64,000 nt of DNA from Streptomyces thermolilacinus SPC6. GTDB lineage: Bacteria; Actinomycetota; Actinomycetes; Streptomycetales; Streptomycetaceae. The stretch covers positions 5,347,001-5,411,000 of the forward strand of contig NZ_ASHX02000001.1 of the NCBI RefSeq assembly GCF_000478605.2. The letters run 5' to 3'. How positions within the stretch are numbered: position 1 is the stretch's first letter; each line of letters opens with the position of its first letter. Position numbers and translations under genes: made by a program. The notes under the pieces were generated by a model that saw nothing but the letters and a program-made list of their open reading frames with translations, was not told where the DNA came from and did not search any database. This document shows, one piece after another, positions 44,501 to 53,170 of this stretch.

Positions 44501-45063
44501 AGGGCTACTTCCCGTGCGTGTCCAAGGGCGACGACCTGATCATCCTGGACGAGGCCGGCCACGAGCGGACCCGCTTCACCTTCCCGCGCCAGCGCCGGGG
44601 CCGCCGCCTGTGCCTCGCGGACTTCTTCCGCCCGGAGGAGTCCGGCGAGACGGACGTCGTCGGCCTCCAGGTCGTCACCGTCGGCTCCCGCATCGGCGAG
44701 GAGACCGCGCGGCTGTTCGAGGCCAACGCGTACCGCGACTACCTGGAGCTGCACGGCCTGTCCGTCCAGCTGGCCGAGGCCCTCGCCGAGTACTGGCACG
44801 CCCGCGTCCGCGCCGAGCTGGGCTTCGGCGGCGAGGACCCGGCGGACGTCGAGGACATGTTCGCGCTGAAGTACCGCGGCGCGCGCTTCTCGCTCGGCTA
44901 CGGCGCCTGCCCGGACCTGGAGGACCGCGCCAAGATCGCGGAACTGCTCCAGCCGGAGCGGATCGGCGTCCACCTGTCCGAGGAGTTCCAGCTCCACCCG
45001 GAGCAGTCCACGGACGCCATCGTCATCCACCACCCGGAGGCGAAGTACTTCAACGCCCGCTGA
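41542..45063 (+). CDS. metH: Cobalamin-dependent methionine synthase
   Basis: 1173 aa (E. coli 1227). Domains in order: homocysteine-binding barrel (about 15-320) with zinc cysteines in GLNCATGP and VGGCCGTTPEH; pterin-binding barrel (IGERTNANGSKKFREAML, about 350-600); B12 cap and binding domains (about 640-880) with the cobalt ligand motif VRGDVHDIGKNLVDI and MSGLLVKSTVIM; C-terminal AdoMet reactivation domain to the end. It methylates homocysteine from methyl-tetrahydrofolate through methylcobalamin. Start ATG 41542 has GGGAG. About 1.1 kb of non-coding repeats follow. Confidence 0.97.
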   Translation: MASLPTPSATPADSGARAAALRDALASRVVVADGAMGTMLQAQDPTLDDFENLEGCNEILNLTRPDIVRSVHDAYFAVGVDCVETNTFGANFSALAEYDIAHRVHELSESGARIARESADRHTAADGRQRWVLGSMGPGTKLPTLGHAPYTTLRDAYQSSAEGLVTGGADALLVETTQDLLQTKAAVLGARRGLEALGVDVPLIVSVTVETTGTMLLGSEIGAALTALEPLGIDMIGLNCATGPAEMSEHLRYLARHARVPLSCMPNAGLPVLGKDGAHYPLTAPELADAQETFVRDYGLSLVGGCCGTTPEHLRQVVERVRDLTPAPRDPRPEPGAASLYQSVPFRQDTSYLAIGERTNANGSKKFREAMLEGRWDDCVEMARDQIREGAHMLDLCVDYVGRDGVADMEELAGRFATASTLPIVLDSTEVEVLRAGLEKLGGRAVINSVNYEDGDGPESRFAKVTGLAREHGAALIALTIDEEGQARTAEKKVEIAERLIADLTGNWGIHESDILVDCLTFTICTGQEESRKDGIATIEAIRELKRRHPDVQTTLGLSNISFGLNPAARILLNSVFLDECVKAGLDSAIVHASKILPIARFDEEQVTTALDLIYDRRREGYDPLQKLMELFEGATAKSLKAGKAEELAALPLEERLKRRIIDGEKNGLEADLDEALRTRKALDIVNDTLLDGMKVVGELFGSGQMQLPFVLQSAEVMKTAVAHLEPHMEKTDDEGKGTIVLATVRGDVHDIGKNLVDIILSNNGYNVVNLGIKQPVSAILEAAEEHKADVIGMSGLLVKSTVIMKENLEELNQRDLAAKYPVILGGAALTRAYVEQDLHEIYQGEVRYARDAFEGLRLMDALIAVKRGVPGATLPELRQRRVRATPDLAVEEREPETGVRSDVATDNPVPEPPFWGTRVVKGIQLKEYAGWLDEGALFKGQWGLKQNRTGEGPSYEELVETEGRPRLRGWLDRLHTDNLLEAAVVQGYFPCVSKGDDLIILDEAGHERTRFTFPRQRRGRRLCLADFFRPEESGETDVVGLQVVTVGSRIGEETARLFEANAYRDYLELHGLSVQLAEALAEYWHARVRAELGFGGEDPADVEDMFALKYRGARFSLGYGACPDLEDRAKIAELLQPERIGVHLSEEFQLHPEQSTDAIVIHHPEAKYFNAR

Positions 45064-46100
45064 CCCGCCCCGGCCGGGCGGCGCCCCCGTACGGGCCCGC
45101 TGTCCCGCCTTGACCGGGCGGTGCCCGATCCGGTGCCCCGCCTTGGCCGGGCGGTGCCCCACCGTGGCCGGTGCGCGGCACCTGCCGGGCGGTTGGTGAC
45201 CCGTTGCGGTCTGGGCGGTGCGTGCCGGGGGTGCTGCCCCGCCCCGGCTGGGCGGTGCTCTCGTACGGGTCTGCTGTCCCGCTGCGGCCGGCCGGTGTTC
45301 TCCTACGGGCCCGCTGCCCCGCTGCGGCCTGGGCGTTGCCTGGAGGGCGGGCGCCGACCCGCTGTGGCCGGTGCGCGGCCCTTGCCGGGACGTTGCTGCC
45401 CCGTCGCGGTCTGGGCGGTGCCTGTCAGGCTGGCGTCAACCCCGTCGCGGCGTGGTGTGCGACCACTGTCGGGCGGGCGCTGCCCCGCTGCGGTCTGGGC
45501 GACGCCTGTCGGGCGGGCGCTGTCACGCCGCAGCCGATGCGCGACCCCTGCCGGGCGGTTGCTGGCCCGGTGTGGTCCGGGCGGTGCCTGTCGGACGCGC
45601 CTCAACCCGTCGCGGCCGCGCGCCCCCTGTCGGGCGGGCGCTGACCTGGCGTGGCGGGTGCGCGGCGCCCGGTCAGGCGGTTCCTGACCCGCCGCAGTGG
45701 GTGCCGGCGCCTGTCGGGCGGGCGCTGACCTGGCGTGGCGGGTGCGCGGCCACTGTCGGATGGGCGCCGATCCGTCGCGGGCCGGGCGGTGCCCCGGTCT
45801 GACGGGCGCTGCCCCGCTGCGGCCTGGGTGGTGCCCGCCCGGCCGTTGCTGACCGCCGTGCCCGGCGCTGGGCCTGCTGACCCGCCGTGTGCCCAGCCGG
45901 TGCCTCCGTCCGGCGAGCGCCCACCCGCCGGAGCCGGTGCGCGGTGCCTGTCCGGCGCCAGCCGGCCCGCCGCGTCCTGGGTGGTGCCCCCGTCCGGGGG
46001 CGCCCGCCCACCGCAGCCCGTGCGCGGCCCCCGTACGGCGGATGCTCCCGCCGCCCCGCGCGGCGCGTCGTGTCGTGCGGGGCGCACGCCGGAGCGAGGG
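45064..46100. repeat. Degenerate GC-rich tandem-repeat region
   Basis: About 1 kb of G/C minisatellite-like DNA between metH and the HAD gene, made of variants of GGGCGGTGCC, GGTGCGCGGC and CCCGCTGCGGCCTGGGCGG. An exact 40-bp copy beginning CTGTCGGGCGGGCGCTGACC lies at 45627-45666 and again at 45711-45750, 84 bp apart. All frames are open in places but the translations are Arg/Pro/Gly/Ala-rich and resemble no protein. I see no gene here. Confidence 0.7.
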
Positions 46101-46104
46101 GTCG

Positions 46105-46110
46105 TAGACT
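46105..46110 (+). promoter_or_regulatory. -10 element of the HAD hydrolase gene
   Basis: TAGACT fits TANNNT; transcription from about 46117 would give a leader of about 88 nt before ATG 46205. Confidence 0.4.
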
Positions 46111-46204
46111 GGTCGGTCCAATGCAGGCCGGTCGCGTACCTCCACCGGGAGATCCCGGCGGGGGAGCGCGGCCGGCCTTCTCGTCCCCGATGGAGGTGTG
46201 CCGG

Positions 46205-46906
46205 ATGACCAGTACGGTCCCCGCGTCCCTGACCCGAACGGCCGACGGGTCGGCCCTGCAGGCCGTGTTCCTCGACATGGACGGCACCCTGGTGGACACC
46301 GAGGGCTTCTGGTGGGACGTGGAGGTCGCGGTCTTCCGGGACCTCGGACACGAGCTGGACGAGTCCTGGCGGGACATCGTCGTCGGCGGGCCCATGACCC
46401 GCAGCGCGGGCTACCTCATCGAGGCCACGGGCGCCGCCATCACCCTCCCGGAACTGACCACGCTCCTCAACGACCGCTTCGAGGAGCGCATCGACGACGG
46501 CGTGCCGCTCATGCCGGGCGCCGCCCGCCTCCTGGCCGAGCTGACCGAGCACGCCGTGCCCACGGCGCTGGTCTCCGCCTCGCACCGCCGCATCATCGAC
46601 CGGGTCCTGGCCTCCCTGGGCGCCGACCACTTCACCCTCACGGTCGCGGGCGACGAGGTGCCCCGTACGAAGCCGCACCCCGACCCGTATCTGCTCGCCG
46701 CCCGCCGCGTCGGCGCCGACCCGGCCAGATGCGCCGTGGTCGAGGACACGGCCACCGGAGTCGCCGCCGCCGAGGCCGCCGGCTGCCGGGTCGTGGCCGT
46801 CCCCTCCCTCGCCCCCATCGCGCCCGCCGACGGCCGGGTCGTGGTCGGTTCCCTGGAGGAAGTCGATCTAAGATTTCTGCGCGCTTTGATCACCGGAATG
46901 GACTGA
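46205..46906 (+). CDS. HAD-superfamily hydrolase (beta-phosphoglucomutase/phosphatase-like)
   Basis: 233 aa. Motif I is VFLDMDGTLVDTEGFWWDVE (D24, D26), motif II TALVSASHRR, motif III/IV KPHPDPYLLAARRVG and CAVVEDTATGVAAAEAAGC, with a helical cap between I and II. It is a small-molecule phosphatase or phosphomutase; the substrate is not predictable. GGAGGTG precedes ATG 46205. As I recall, an HAD gene near metH is a common actinobacterial arrangement, but no link to methionine is known to me. Confidence 0.88.
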   Translation: MTSTVPASLTRTADGSALQAVFLDMDGTLVDTEGFWWDVEVAVFRDLGHELDESWRDIVVGGPMTRSAGYLIEATGAAITLPELTTLLNDRFEERIDDGVPLMPGAARLLAELTEHAVPTALVSASHRRIIDRVLASLGADHFTLTVAGDEVPRTKPHPDPYLLAARRVGADPARCAVVEDTATGVAAAEAAGCRVVAVPSLAPIAPADGRVVVGSLEEVDLRFLRALITGMD

Positions 46907-47383
46907 GCCGCGCACCCAGCGTCGCCCGTTGAATTGCGGTAAAACTCTGGGCGTCGAGGCGTGCCTTTTCCGTGACGGGGCACAGGGCCGTTTCGCGTGA
47001 CCTTGCTCACTCAGCGTGGCGCGGAAGGCTCGTCCGCAACCGCACACATGCCCGGATCGGTCCGCTTCGGGCGTGCCATGTGTCCGGATTCAACAGGTCA
47101 TGCACCAAACATTCCTCCGTTACCGAGGGGTACGGTCACGGTAGGAGATCGGTTTCTGACACTCCCTCAACTTCTCTCCGGTCAGGGATGCGTGGCGGTG
47201 CCATTAATCTTTTCGCCGAGCACTCCCGCCGCTCTTTCCCTCGGGTGCGCGGCCGCCACAAAGCGGCCGTGTGCCACGGGGTCGATCGCTCGTATCCCGG
47301 CCCGATCGCCGCGCCCCACCCGGGCGCCCGCGGCGGAGGCTCCGCACACGCACCACCCCCGTGCCGGACCAGGAGTACGACCC
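46907..47383 (+). other. Promoter region of the solute-binding protein genes
   Basis: 477 bp with no convincing gene. It is less GC-rich than its surroundings and must hold the promoter of the first lipoprotein gene. ACACATG (47044-47050) and CATGTGT (47077-47083), with inner CCCG/CGGG, form an imperfect hairpin or operator. Confidence 0.4.
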
Positions 47384-48985
47384 ATGAACCGCAAGACCTT
47401 GGCGCTGCCGGCGATCGCCGGACTGCTGGCCCCGCTCCTCGCCGCCTGCGGCAGCGACACGAGCGGCGCCTCCGGCGGCAGCGACATCGTCGTCGGGACG
47501 ACCGACCGGTTCGCCTCGTCCGCCGAGTCCCCGGCGCCCTTCGACCCGGCGTACGCGTACGACAGCGGCGTCTGGAACGTGCTCCGCCAGACCGTCCAGA
47601 CCCTCACGCGCATCCCGCGCGGCGGCGGCCGCCCCGTCCCCGACGCCGCCTCCCAGTGCCAGTTCACCGACCGGCTCAGCCAGAGCTACCGCTGCTTGCT
47701 CCGCGAGGACCTCGTCTTCTCCGACGGCAAGCCGGTGACCGCCCGCGACGTCAAGTACTCCATCGAGCGCGTCCTGGCCATCAAGTCGGACAACGGCGCC
47801 TCCGGCCTCCTCTCCACCATCGACACGATCGAGGCCAAGGGCTACCACGAGGTCGTCTTCCACCTGAAGACGCCCGACGCCACCTTCCCGTACAAGCTGG
47901 CCACGCCCGTCGCGGGCATCGTCAGCAGCGACAAATACGGCGCCACCGAACTCCGCGAGGGCTTCCAGGTGGACGGCTCCGGCCCGTACACGATGCGCCC
48001 CCACGTCCGCGACGGGCGCCTGGTCGGTGTGGCCTTCACCCGGAACCCCCGCTACAAGGGCGACGTGAAGGTCCGCAACGAGAGCGTCGAACTGCGCACC
48101 TTCGACAACGCCGACGCCATGGCCAAGGCGCTCAAGGCCGGCGACATCGACATGATGACCCGCACGCTGGAGCCCGAGCAGATCAAGGAGTTCGAGAACG
48201 ACCGGCAGGAGGGCATCAAGCTCACCGAGGTCCCCGGCCTGGAGATCCGCTACCTCGCCTTCAACACCAAGGCCCCCGTCGTCAAGGACAAGGCCGTACG
48301 CCAGGCCATCGCCGCCCTCGTCGACCGCGACCGCATCACGAGCAACGTGTACGGCCAGACGGCGAGGCCGCTGTACTCGCTGATCCCCTCCACGATCGTC
48401 ACGCACAGCAGCTCGTTCTTCAACAAGTACGGCGAGCCCAGCCGCGAGAAGGCCGCCGCCCTGCTGCGCGAGGCGCACATCGACACCCCGGTCGAGCTGA
48501 CCCTGCACTACACGACCGACCACTACGGCGCCGCCACCGCCAAGGAGTTCGCCGCCCTGCGCGACCAGCTCAACGAGAGCGGCCTGTTCGACGTGACCGT
48601 CAAGGGCAGCGAGTGGTCCGAGTTCCGGCCCGCCCAGAAGCGCGGCGACTACGCCGTCTACGGACTGGGCTGGTTCCCCGACTTCCCCGACCCGGACAAC
48701 TACATCGCGCCGTTCCTTGACGCCGACAACTTCCTCAACACGCCCTATGTGAACGAGGAGGCCCGCGAGCGGCTCATCCCCGCCTCGCGCCGGGAGGCCG
48801 ACCGCGCCGCCGCGGACCCCTCGTTCCAGCGGCTCCAGGACATCGTCGCCGAAGACGTCCCGTTCCTCCCGCTGTGGCAGGGCAAGCAGTACGTCGCCTC
48901 CCGCGACACCCTCTCCGGCGTCGAATGGGCCCTCAACACCTCCTCGGACCTGCAGCTCTGGGAGCTCGGCCGAGGTATCGCCTGA
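47384..48985 (+). CDS. ABC transporter solute-binding lipoprotein (family 5), copy 1
   Basis: 533 aa. Signal peptide with lipobox LLAAC (Cys 22), then the extracellular solute-binding protein family 5 fold: REDLVFSDGKPVTARDVKYS, GSGPYTMRPHVRDGRLVG, AFNTKAPVVKDKAVRQAIA and WFPDFPDPDNYIAPFLD. Such proteins bind peptides, nickel or sugars and hand them to an ABC permease. No permease or ATPase gene is adjacent. ATG 47384 has AGGAG. It is followed by a paralogue 37 bp downstream. Peptide binding is the default guess. Confidence 0.9.
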   Translation: MNRKTLALPAIAGLLAPLLAACGSDTSGASGGSDIVVGTTDRFASSAESPAPFDPAYAYDSGVWNVLRQTVQTLTRIPRGGGRPVPDAASQCQFTDRLSQSYRCLLREDLVFSDGKPVTARDVKYSIERVLAIKSDNGASGLLSTIDTIEAKGYHEVVFHLKTPDATFPYKLATPVAGIVSSDKYGATELREGFQVDGSGPYTMRPHVRDGRLVGVAFTRNPRYKGDVKVRNESVELRTFDNADAMAKALKAGDIDMMTRTLEPEQIKEFENDRQEGIKLTEVPGLEIRYLAFNTKAPVVKDKAVRQAIAALVDRDRITSNVYGQTARPLYSLIPSTIVTHSSSFFNKYGEPSREKAAALLREAHIDTPVELTLHYTTDHYGAATAKEFAALRDQLNESGLFDVTVKGSEWSEFRPAQKRGDYAVYGLGWFPDFPDPDNYIAPFLDADNFLNTPYVNEEARERLIPASRREADRAAADPSFQRLQDIVAEDVPFLPLWQGKQYVASRDTLSGVEWALNTSSDLQLWELGRGIA

Positions 48986-49022
48986 CCCCTGCTGTACCAA
49001 GAGATCCAGAGGCAAGGTTCCA

Positions 49023-50609
49023 GTGAAGGCACACAACAAGTGGCTGACGGCCCCGCTCGCCGCGGGGCTCGCCGCCGCCACGCTCAGCGGCTGCGGCACC
49101 GACCAGGGCTCGGGCGCCGGTGGCGCCGGGACGATCGTCGTCGGCATGTCCGACGAAGTCCTGGCCACCGATCCCGCCACTGGGTACGACCCCGGCTCGT
49201 GGCTGCTGTTCAACAACGTCTTCCAGTCCCTGCTGAGCTTCCCCAAGGGCGCCACCACGCCCCAGCCGGAAGCCGCCGAGAGCTGCGACTTCGAGAAGGG
49301 CGCCAGCCGGGTCTACCGCTGCACCCTCCGCGACGGCCTGAAGTTCAGCAACGGCAACCCGCTCACCTCGGAGGACGTGAAGTTCTCCTTCGAGCGCGCC
49401 CTGAAGATCAACGACGAGAACGGTCCCGGCCCGCTCCTCTCCACGATCGACAAGATCGAGACCCCGGACGAGAGGACCGTCGTCTTCACCCTCAAGGTGC
49501 CCGACGCCACCTTCCCCAGCAAGATCGCCTCCGGCGCCGGCTCCATCGTGGACCACCGGGAGTACCGGGCCGACGGCCTGCGCACGGACGGCAAGGCCGT
49601 CGGATCCGGCCCGTACAGGCTGGAGTCCTTCAGCGACGACAGGGCCGTCTTCTCCGTCAACCCGGACTACAAGGGCACCGCCAAGATCAAGAACAACGGC
49701 ATCACGCTGAAGTTCTACAAGGGCGACCGCAAGGCCCTCGCGGAGGGACTGACCAAGGGCGAGATCGACGTCGCCTACCGGGGCCTCGCCTCGGACGACA
49801 TCCAGAAGCTCAACGACTCGCCAACGGCCGGTCAGAAGGGCATCCAGGTCATCGAGGGCTCCAGCGCCGAGGTCCAGCACCTGGTCTTCAACATGAAGGA
49901 CCCGGTCGCCGGAAAGCTCGGCGTCCGCAAGGCCATCGCCCACCTGGTGGACCGCCAGGCGCTCGTCCACGACGTCTACGAGTCCACCGCGACCCCGCTG
50001 TACTCGATCGTCCCGGCCGGCATCCTCGGCCACAACACCGCCTTCTTCGACCGCTACGGCGACCGCCCGCAGCCCGACCTGGCCAAGAAGGCCCTGCGGG
50101 ACGAGGGCATCAAGGACCCGGTCAAGATCACCCTGTACTCCACGCCCAGCCGCTACGGCCCGGGCACGGACGAGCAGATCCGCGCCATCGCCAAGCAGCT
50201 CAACGACAGCGGGCTGTTCCAGGCCGACGTGAAGTCCGTCGAGTACGACCAGTACGAGAAGGACATCGAGGCCGGCAAGTACGGCGTCTACGTCAAGGGC
50301 TGGGTGCCCGACTACCCGGACCCCGACAACTTCACGCAGCCGTTCTTCGGCGAGGGCAACGTCCTCGGCAACCACTACGAGAACACCAAGATCACCGGCC
50401 AGATCATCCCGGACACCGCGGCCGCCGCCGACCGCGCCTCCGCCCAGGACGACTTCGACCGGCTCCAGAACCTCGTCGCCGAGGACATCCCGCTGCTCCC
50501 GCTCTGGCAGGCCAAGCAGTACGCCGTCGCCCACAACACGATCACCGGCCTGGAGTGGACGCTCGACGCCTCCACGGTGTTCAGGTTCTGGGAGATCAAG
50601 AAGGGCTGA
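49023..50609 (+). CDS. ABC transporter solute-binding lipoprotein (family 5), copy 2
   Basis: 528 aa, clear paralogue of the preceding gene. Lipobox LSGC in AAATLSGCGTD, then LRDGLKFSNGNPLTSEDVKF, GSGPYRLESFSDDRAVFSVN, LVFNMKDPVAGKLGVRKAIA and WVPDYPDPDNFTQPFFGEG. The C-termini align through LPLWQAKQYAV. Co-transcribed with copy 1. The two may share an unlinked permease with different ligands. GTG 49023 has weak GGCAAGG upstream. A 19-bp hairpin terminates the pair. Confidence 0.9.
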   Translation: MKAHNKWLTAPLAAGLAAATLSGCGTDQGSGAGGAGTIVVGMSDEVLATDPATGYDPGSWLLFNNVFQSLLSFPKGATTPQPEAAESCDFEKGASRVYRCTLRDGLKFSNGNPLTSEDVKFSFERALKINDENGPGPLLSTIDKIETPDERTVVFTLKVPDATFPSKIASGAGSIVDHREYRADGLRTDGKAVGSGPYRLESFSDDRAVFSVNPDYKGTAKIKNNGITLKFYKGDRKALAEGLTKGEIDVAYRGLASDDIQKLNDSPTAGQKGIQVIEGSSAEVQHLVFNMKDPVAGKLGVRKAIAHLVDRQALVHDVYESTATPLYSIVPAGILGHNTAFFDRYGDRPQPDLAKKALRDEGIKDPVKITLYSTPSRYGPGTDEQIRAIAKQLNDSGLFQADVKSVEYDQYEKDIEAGKYGVYVKGWVPDYPDPDNFTQPFFGEGNVLGNHYENTKITGQIIPDTAAAADRASAQDDFDRLQNLVAEDIPLLPLWQAKQYAVAHNTITGLEWTLDASTVFRFWEIKKG

Positions 50610-50662
50610 CGCCCGGCGTCGCGCCCGGCCGCGCCGAACGGGGTCGGGTGCGACGGCCGTAC

Positions 50663-50701
50663 GCCGGTGCCCCCGTGGTGGTCCACCACGGGGGCACCGG
50701 C
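50663..50701 (+). terminator. Terminator of the solute-binding protein operon
   Basis: GCCGGTGCCCCCGTGGTGG (50663-50681) and its exact complement (50683-50701) give an almost loop-less 39-bp palindrome, 54 nt past the stop. Confidence 0.8.
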
Positions 50702-51479
50702 GTCTTGCGTACGACGAGGCGCTCGCGGGCAGCTCGTACGCCACGACAGCCGGGCGCCGCCTCCCGGAGCGCCAGCGGGGCACGCGGGAACCATGGAGCA
50801 CTCCTCGCACGCGGTCCTCACGAGGTGCCGTGAGCCGTACCCCTTCCGGCCCTCGGGAGGCCGCACGCCCCGTACGTACGTTGCCCCCCTGGACGGAGCC
50901 GGGTCTCGCCCCGTACGGCGGCCCGCGGTACGAGGTCCACGCGCCGGGGATGCGGCGCGCCCGCGCAAGCCGCCGTCTTCCTGGTGAGCCACCTGCCCGC
51001 CCCTGGACGGGGAACCGCCCGCCACGGCGCGGGCACCGCGTCCAGTCGCCGAACGGCCAACGTGCCCCGCAGGCCGCCGCCCCCACCGCCATCGCCCTTG
51101 CGGGCCACCCGGCCACGCCGCCCGCAGCGCCTCCGCGCCAGGGGCCCGCCGCTCCGGCCACGCGCCGGCCCGCACGCAGCCGGGCCCGGCGCAGCTCTCG
51201 CACCGGACGCGTACGCACTCGGACCCAGCGCAGCCCGTCGGGCCTCACCACCAGGTACCGGCGCAGTCCCGCTCCTGGGCGGCGGGCCCAGCTCACTGCC
51301 CCCGACCCAGCGCACCCACGCCCCGGGTCCCCGGGCCTCGCCACCAGGGGCCGTCGCAGCCCCCTACCGGTCCGGTGCCGCCGGCCCGGCGGCACCCACA
51401 CGCCCCGGGTCCCAGCGGCGCCAGGCCCGCCCCGGCGCACCGGCACCCAGGCCCCGCGCGACCCGCCGGGCGCGGGCCC
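50702..51479. other. Gene-free GC-rich stretch
   Basis: About 780 bp. Open frames exist on both strands, but the products are Arg/Pro/Ala-rich without any recognisable domain, as expected from biased base composition. I see no gene, no strong repeat family and no RNA. Confidence 0.45.
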
Positions 51480-52157
51480 CTACCGGTCCTGGGCGCCCGG
51501 CCGGACCAGGCCGCTCTCGTACGCGTACACCGCCGCCTGAACCCGGTCCCGCAGGCCCAGCTTGGTCAGCACATGACCCACATGCGTCTTGACCGTCGTC
51601 TCCGACACGAACAGGTCCGCGGCGATCTCCGCGTTCGACAGTCCCCGCGCCACCAGCTTCAGCACCTCCACCTCGCGGTCCGTCAAGGTGTTCAGCGCGT
51701 CCGGCACCGGCTCGTCCCCCGACGGCAGGTGGTCCGCGTACTTGTCCAGCAGCCGCCGCGTGATGCTCGGCGCCAGCATCGCCTCACCGGCCGCCACCAC
51801 CCGGATCGCCTGCACCAGCTCGTTCGCCGGGGCGTCCTTCAGCAGGAAGCCGCTCGCGCCCGCCCGCAGCGCCTCCACGACGTACTCGTCCAGGTCGAAC
51901 GTCGTCAGGACCAGCACCTTCGCCGGTCCGTCCCGCCCCGGCCCCGTGATCTGCCGAGTCGCCTCCACACCGTCCATGCGCGGCATCCGGATGTCCATCA
52001 GCACCACGTCCGGCTGGAGCGCCCGCACCTGGTCGAGCGCCTGGAGGCCGTCCCCGGCCTCGCCCACCACGGCCAGATCCTGCTCCGCCTCCAGAATCAT
52101 CCGGAAACCGGTGCGCAGCAGCGGCTGGTCGTCTACCAGTAGGACGCGGATGGCCAC
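51480..52157 (-). CDS. NarL/FixJ-type response regulator (orphan)
   Basis: 225 aa. The receiver domain has the acidic pair in RVLLVDDQPLLRTGF, the phospho-acceptor in DVVLMDIRMPRMDG, the Thr in VLVLTTFDLDEYV and Lys in GFLLKDAPANEL. The LuxR-type helix-turn-helix is LTDREVEVLKLVARGLSNAE followed by VSETTVKTHVGHV. GTG 52157 has GAGGAG at good spacing; GTG 52163 is too close to it. No histidine kinase is adjacent. The upstream gene on the same strand is the RecB-like nuclease, 9 bp away, so they may be co-transcribed. Confidence 0.92.
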   Translation of the reverse strand: MAIRVLLVDDQPLLRTGFRMILEAEQDLAVVGEAGDGLQALDQVRALQPDVVLMDIRMPRMDGVEATRQITGPGRDGPAKVLVLTTFDLDEYVVEALRAGASGFLLKDAPANELVQAIRVVAAGEAMLAPSITRRLLDKYADHLPSGDEPVPDALNTLTDREVEVLKLVARGLSNAEIAADLFVSETTVKTHVGHVLTKLGLRDRVQAAVYAYESGLVRPGAQDR

Positions 52158-52166
52158 GGGCACTCC

Positions 52167-53048
52167 TCAAGAGATCGCTGGTCCCGGCCCATTCTGCCCC
52201 GGCCCGGTGGACTGCACCGGCAGCGGGTAGACCGGGGGAGTCCCGCCGAACTCCGGACAGAACGCCCGGTGGTCGCACCAGCCGCACAGCTTCGTCGGCC
52301 GGGGCCGCCAGTCGCCCGTCTCCGTCGCCTTCCGGATCGCGTCCCACAGCGCCAGCAGCTTCCGCTCCACCCGCCGCAGGTCCGCCATCACCGGGTCGTA
52401 CGTCACCACGTCCCCGCTGCCCAGGTACACCAGCTGCAACCGGCGCGGCAGCACCCCCTTCAGCCGCCACACGACCAGCGCGTAGAACGTCATCTGGAAC
52501 AGCGCGCTGTCGCCGTACTCCGGGCGCGGCGCCTTGCCCGTCTTGTAGTCCACGATCCGCACCTCGCCCGACGGCGCCACGTCCACCCGGTCGATCACGC
52601 CCCGCAGCCGCAGCCCCGACTCCAGCTCGGTCTCCACGAACAGCTCGCGCTCCGCGGGCTCCAACCGCGTCGGGTCCTCCAGCGTGAACCACCGCTCGAC
52701 GAGCTCCTCGGCCTCCCGCAGCCAGCGCGCCAGCCGCTCCCCGTCCTCGTCGTCCTCGAACAGCGACTCCAGCTCCGGCCGGGACTCCAGCAGCCGCGAC
52801 CACTGCCCCGGCACCATCGCCCGCGCCTTCGGAGCCGTACGCTCCGCCGCCGGGTCGTCGAAGAGACGCTCCAGCACCGCGTGCACCAGCGTGCCCCGCG
52901 TCGCCGCCGGGCTGGGCTTCTCCGGAAGCTTGTCGATCACCCGGAACCGGTACAGCAGGGGACACTGCATGAAGTCACTGGCACGGGACGGCGAGAGCGA
53001 CACGGGCGGCCGCGGGCTCGACAGGGAGGGCTGCGGGCTCGAAGTCAT
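52167..53048 (-). CDS. RecB-like PD-(D/E)XK nuclease with Fe-S cysteines
   Basis: 293 aa, the stand-alone RecB-family exonuclease of actinobacteria. The core has H56 in GTLVHAVLERLF, D153 in RGVIDRVD, and D167/K169 in VRIVDYKTGKAP. Four cysteines (C29, C255, C258, C264 in CGWCDHRAFC) are spaced as in AddB/Cas4-type 4Fe-4S nucleases. It should degrade DNA ends, probably in repair. No helicase partner is adjacent. Convergent relations are absent; it may share a transcript with the response regulator. Confidence 0.9.
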   Translation of the reverse strand: MTSSPQPSLSSPRPPVSLSPSRASDFMQCPLLYRFRVIDKLPEKPSPAATRGTLVHAVLERLFDDPAAERTAPKARAMVPGQWSRLLESRPELESLFEDDEDGERLARWLREAEELVERWFTLEDPTRLEPAERELFVETELESGLRLRGVIDRVDVAPSGEVRIVDYKTGKAPRPEYGDSALFQMTFYALVVWRLKGVLPRRLQLVYLGSGDVVTYDPVMADLRRVERKLLALWDAIRKATETGDWRPRPTKLCGWCDHRAFCPEFGGTPPVYPLPVQSTGPGQNGPGPAIS

Positions 53049-53170
53049 GTCTCAGACCCTACGACCCGCCACCGACAGCCGTCGGCATACCATCGACGGC
53101 AGACCATCACACACTGCATGATCGAGCGGGAAACACCCCACTCCCACCCCCCCCACGCCGAAGGGAACCC

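Noticed and set aside
41317..45162. A 1281-aa reading on the minus strand opposite metH
   Set aside because: It is the antisense shadow of metH, caused by G/C third positions. The plus-strand reading has every MetH motif.
45064..46200. Several long open frames on both strands after metH
   Set aside because: They are products of high-GC repeats; the translations are Arg/Pro/Gly/Ala-rich, match no family, and frames are open on both strands simultaneously.
50618..51540. Open frames in the gap before the response regulator
   Set aside because: Pro/Arg/Ala-rich in all frames, no domain, no start signals.
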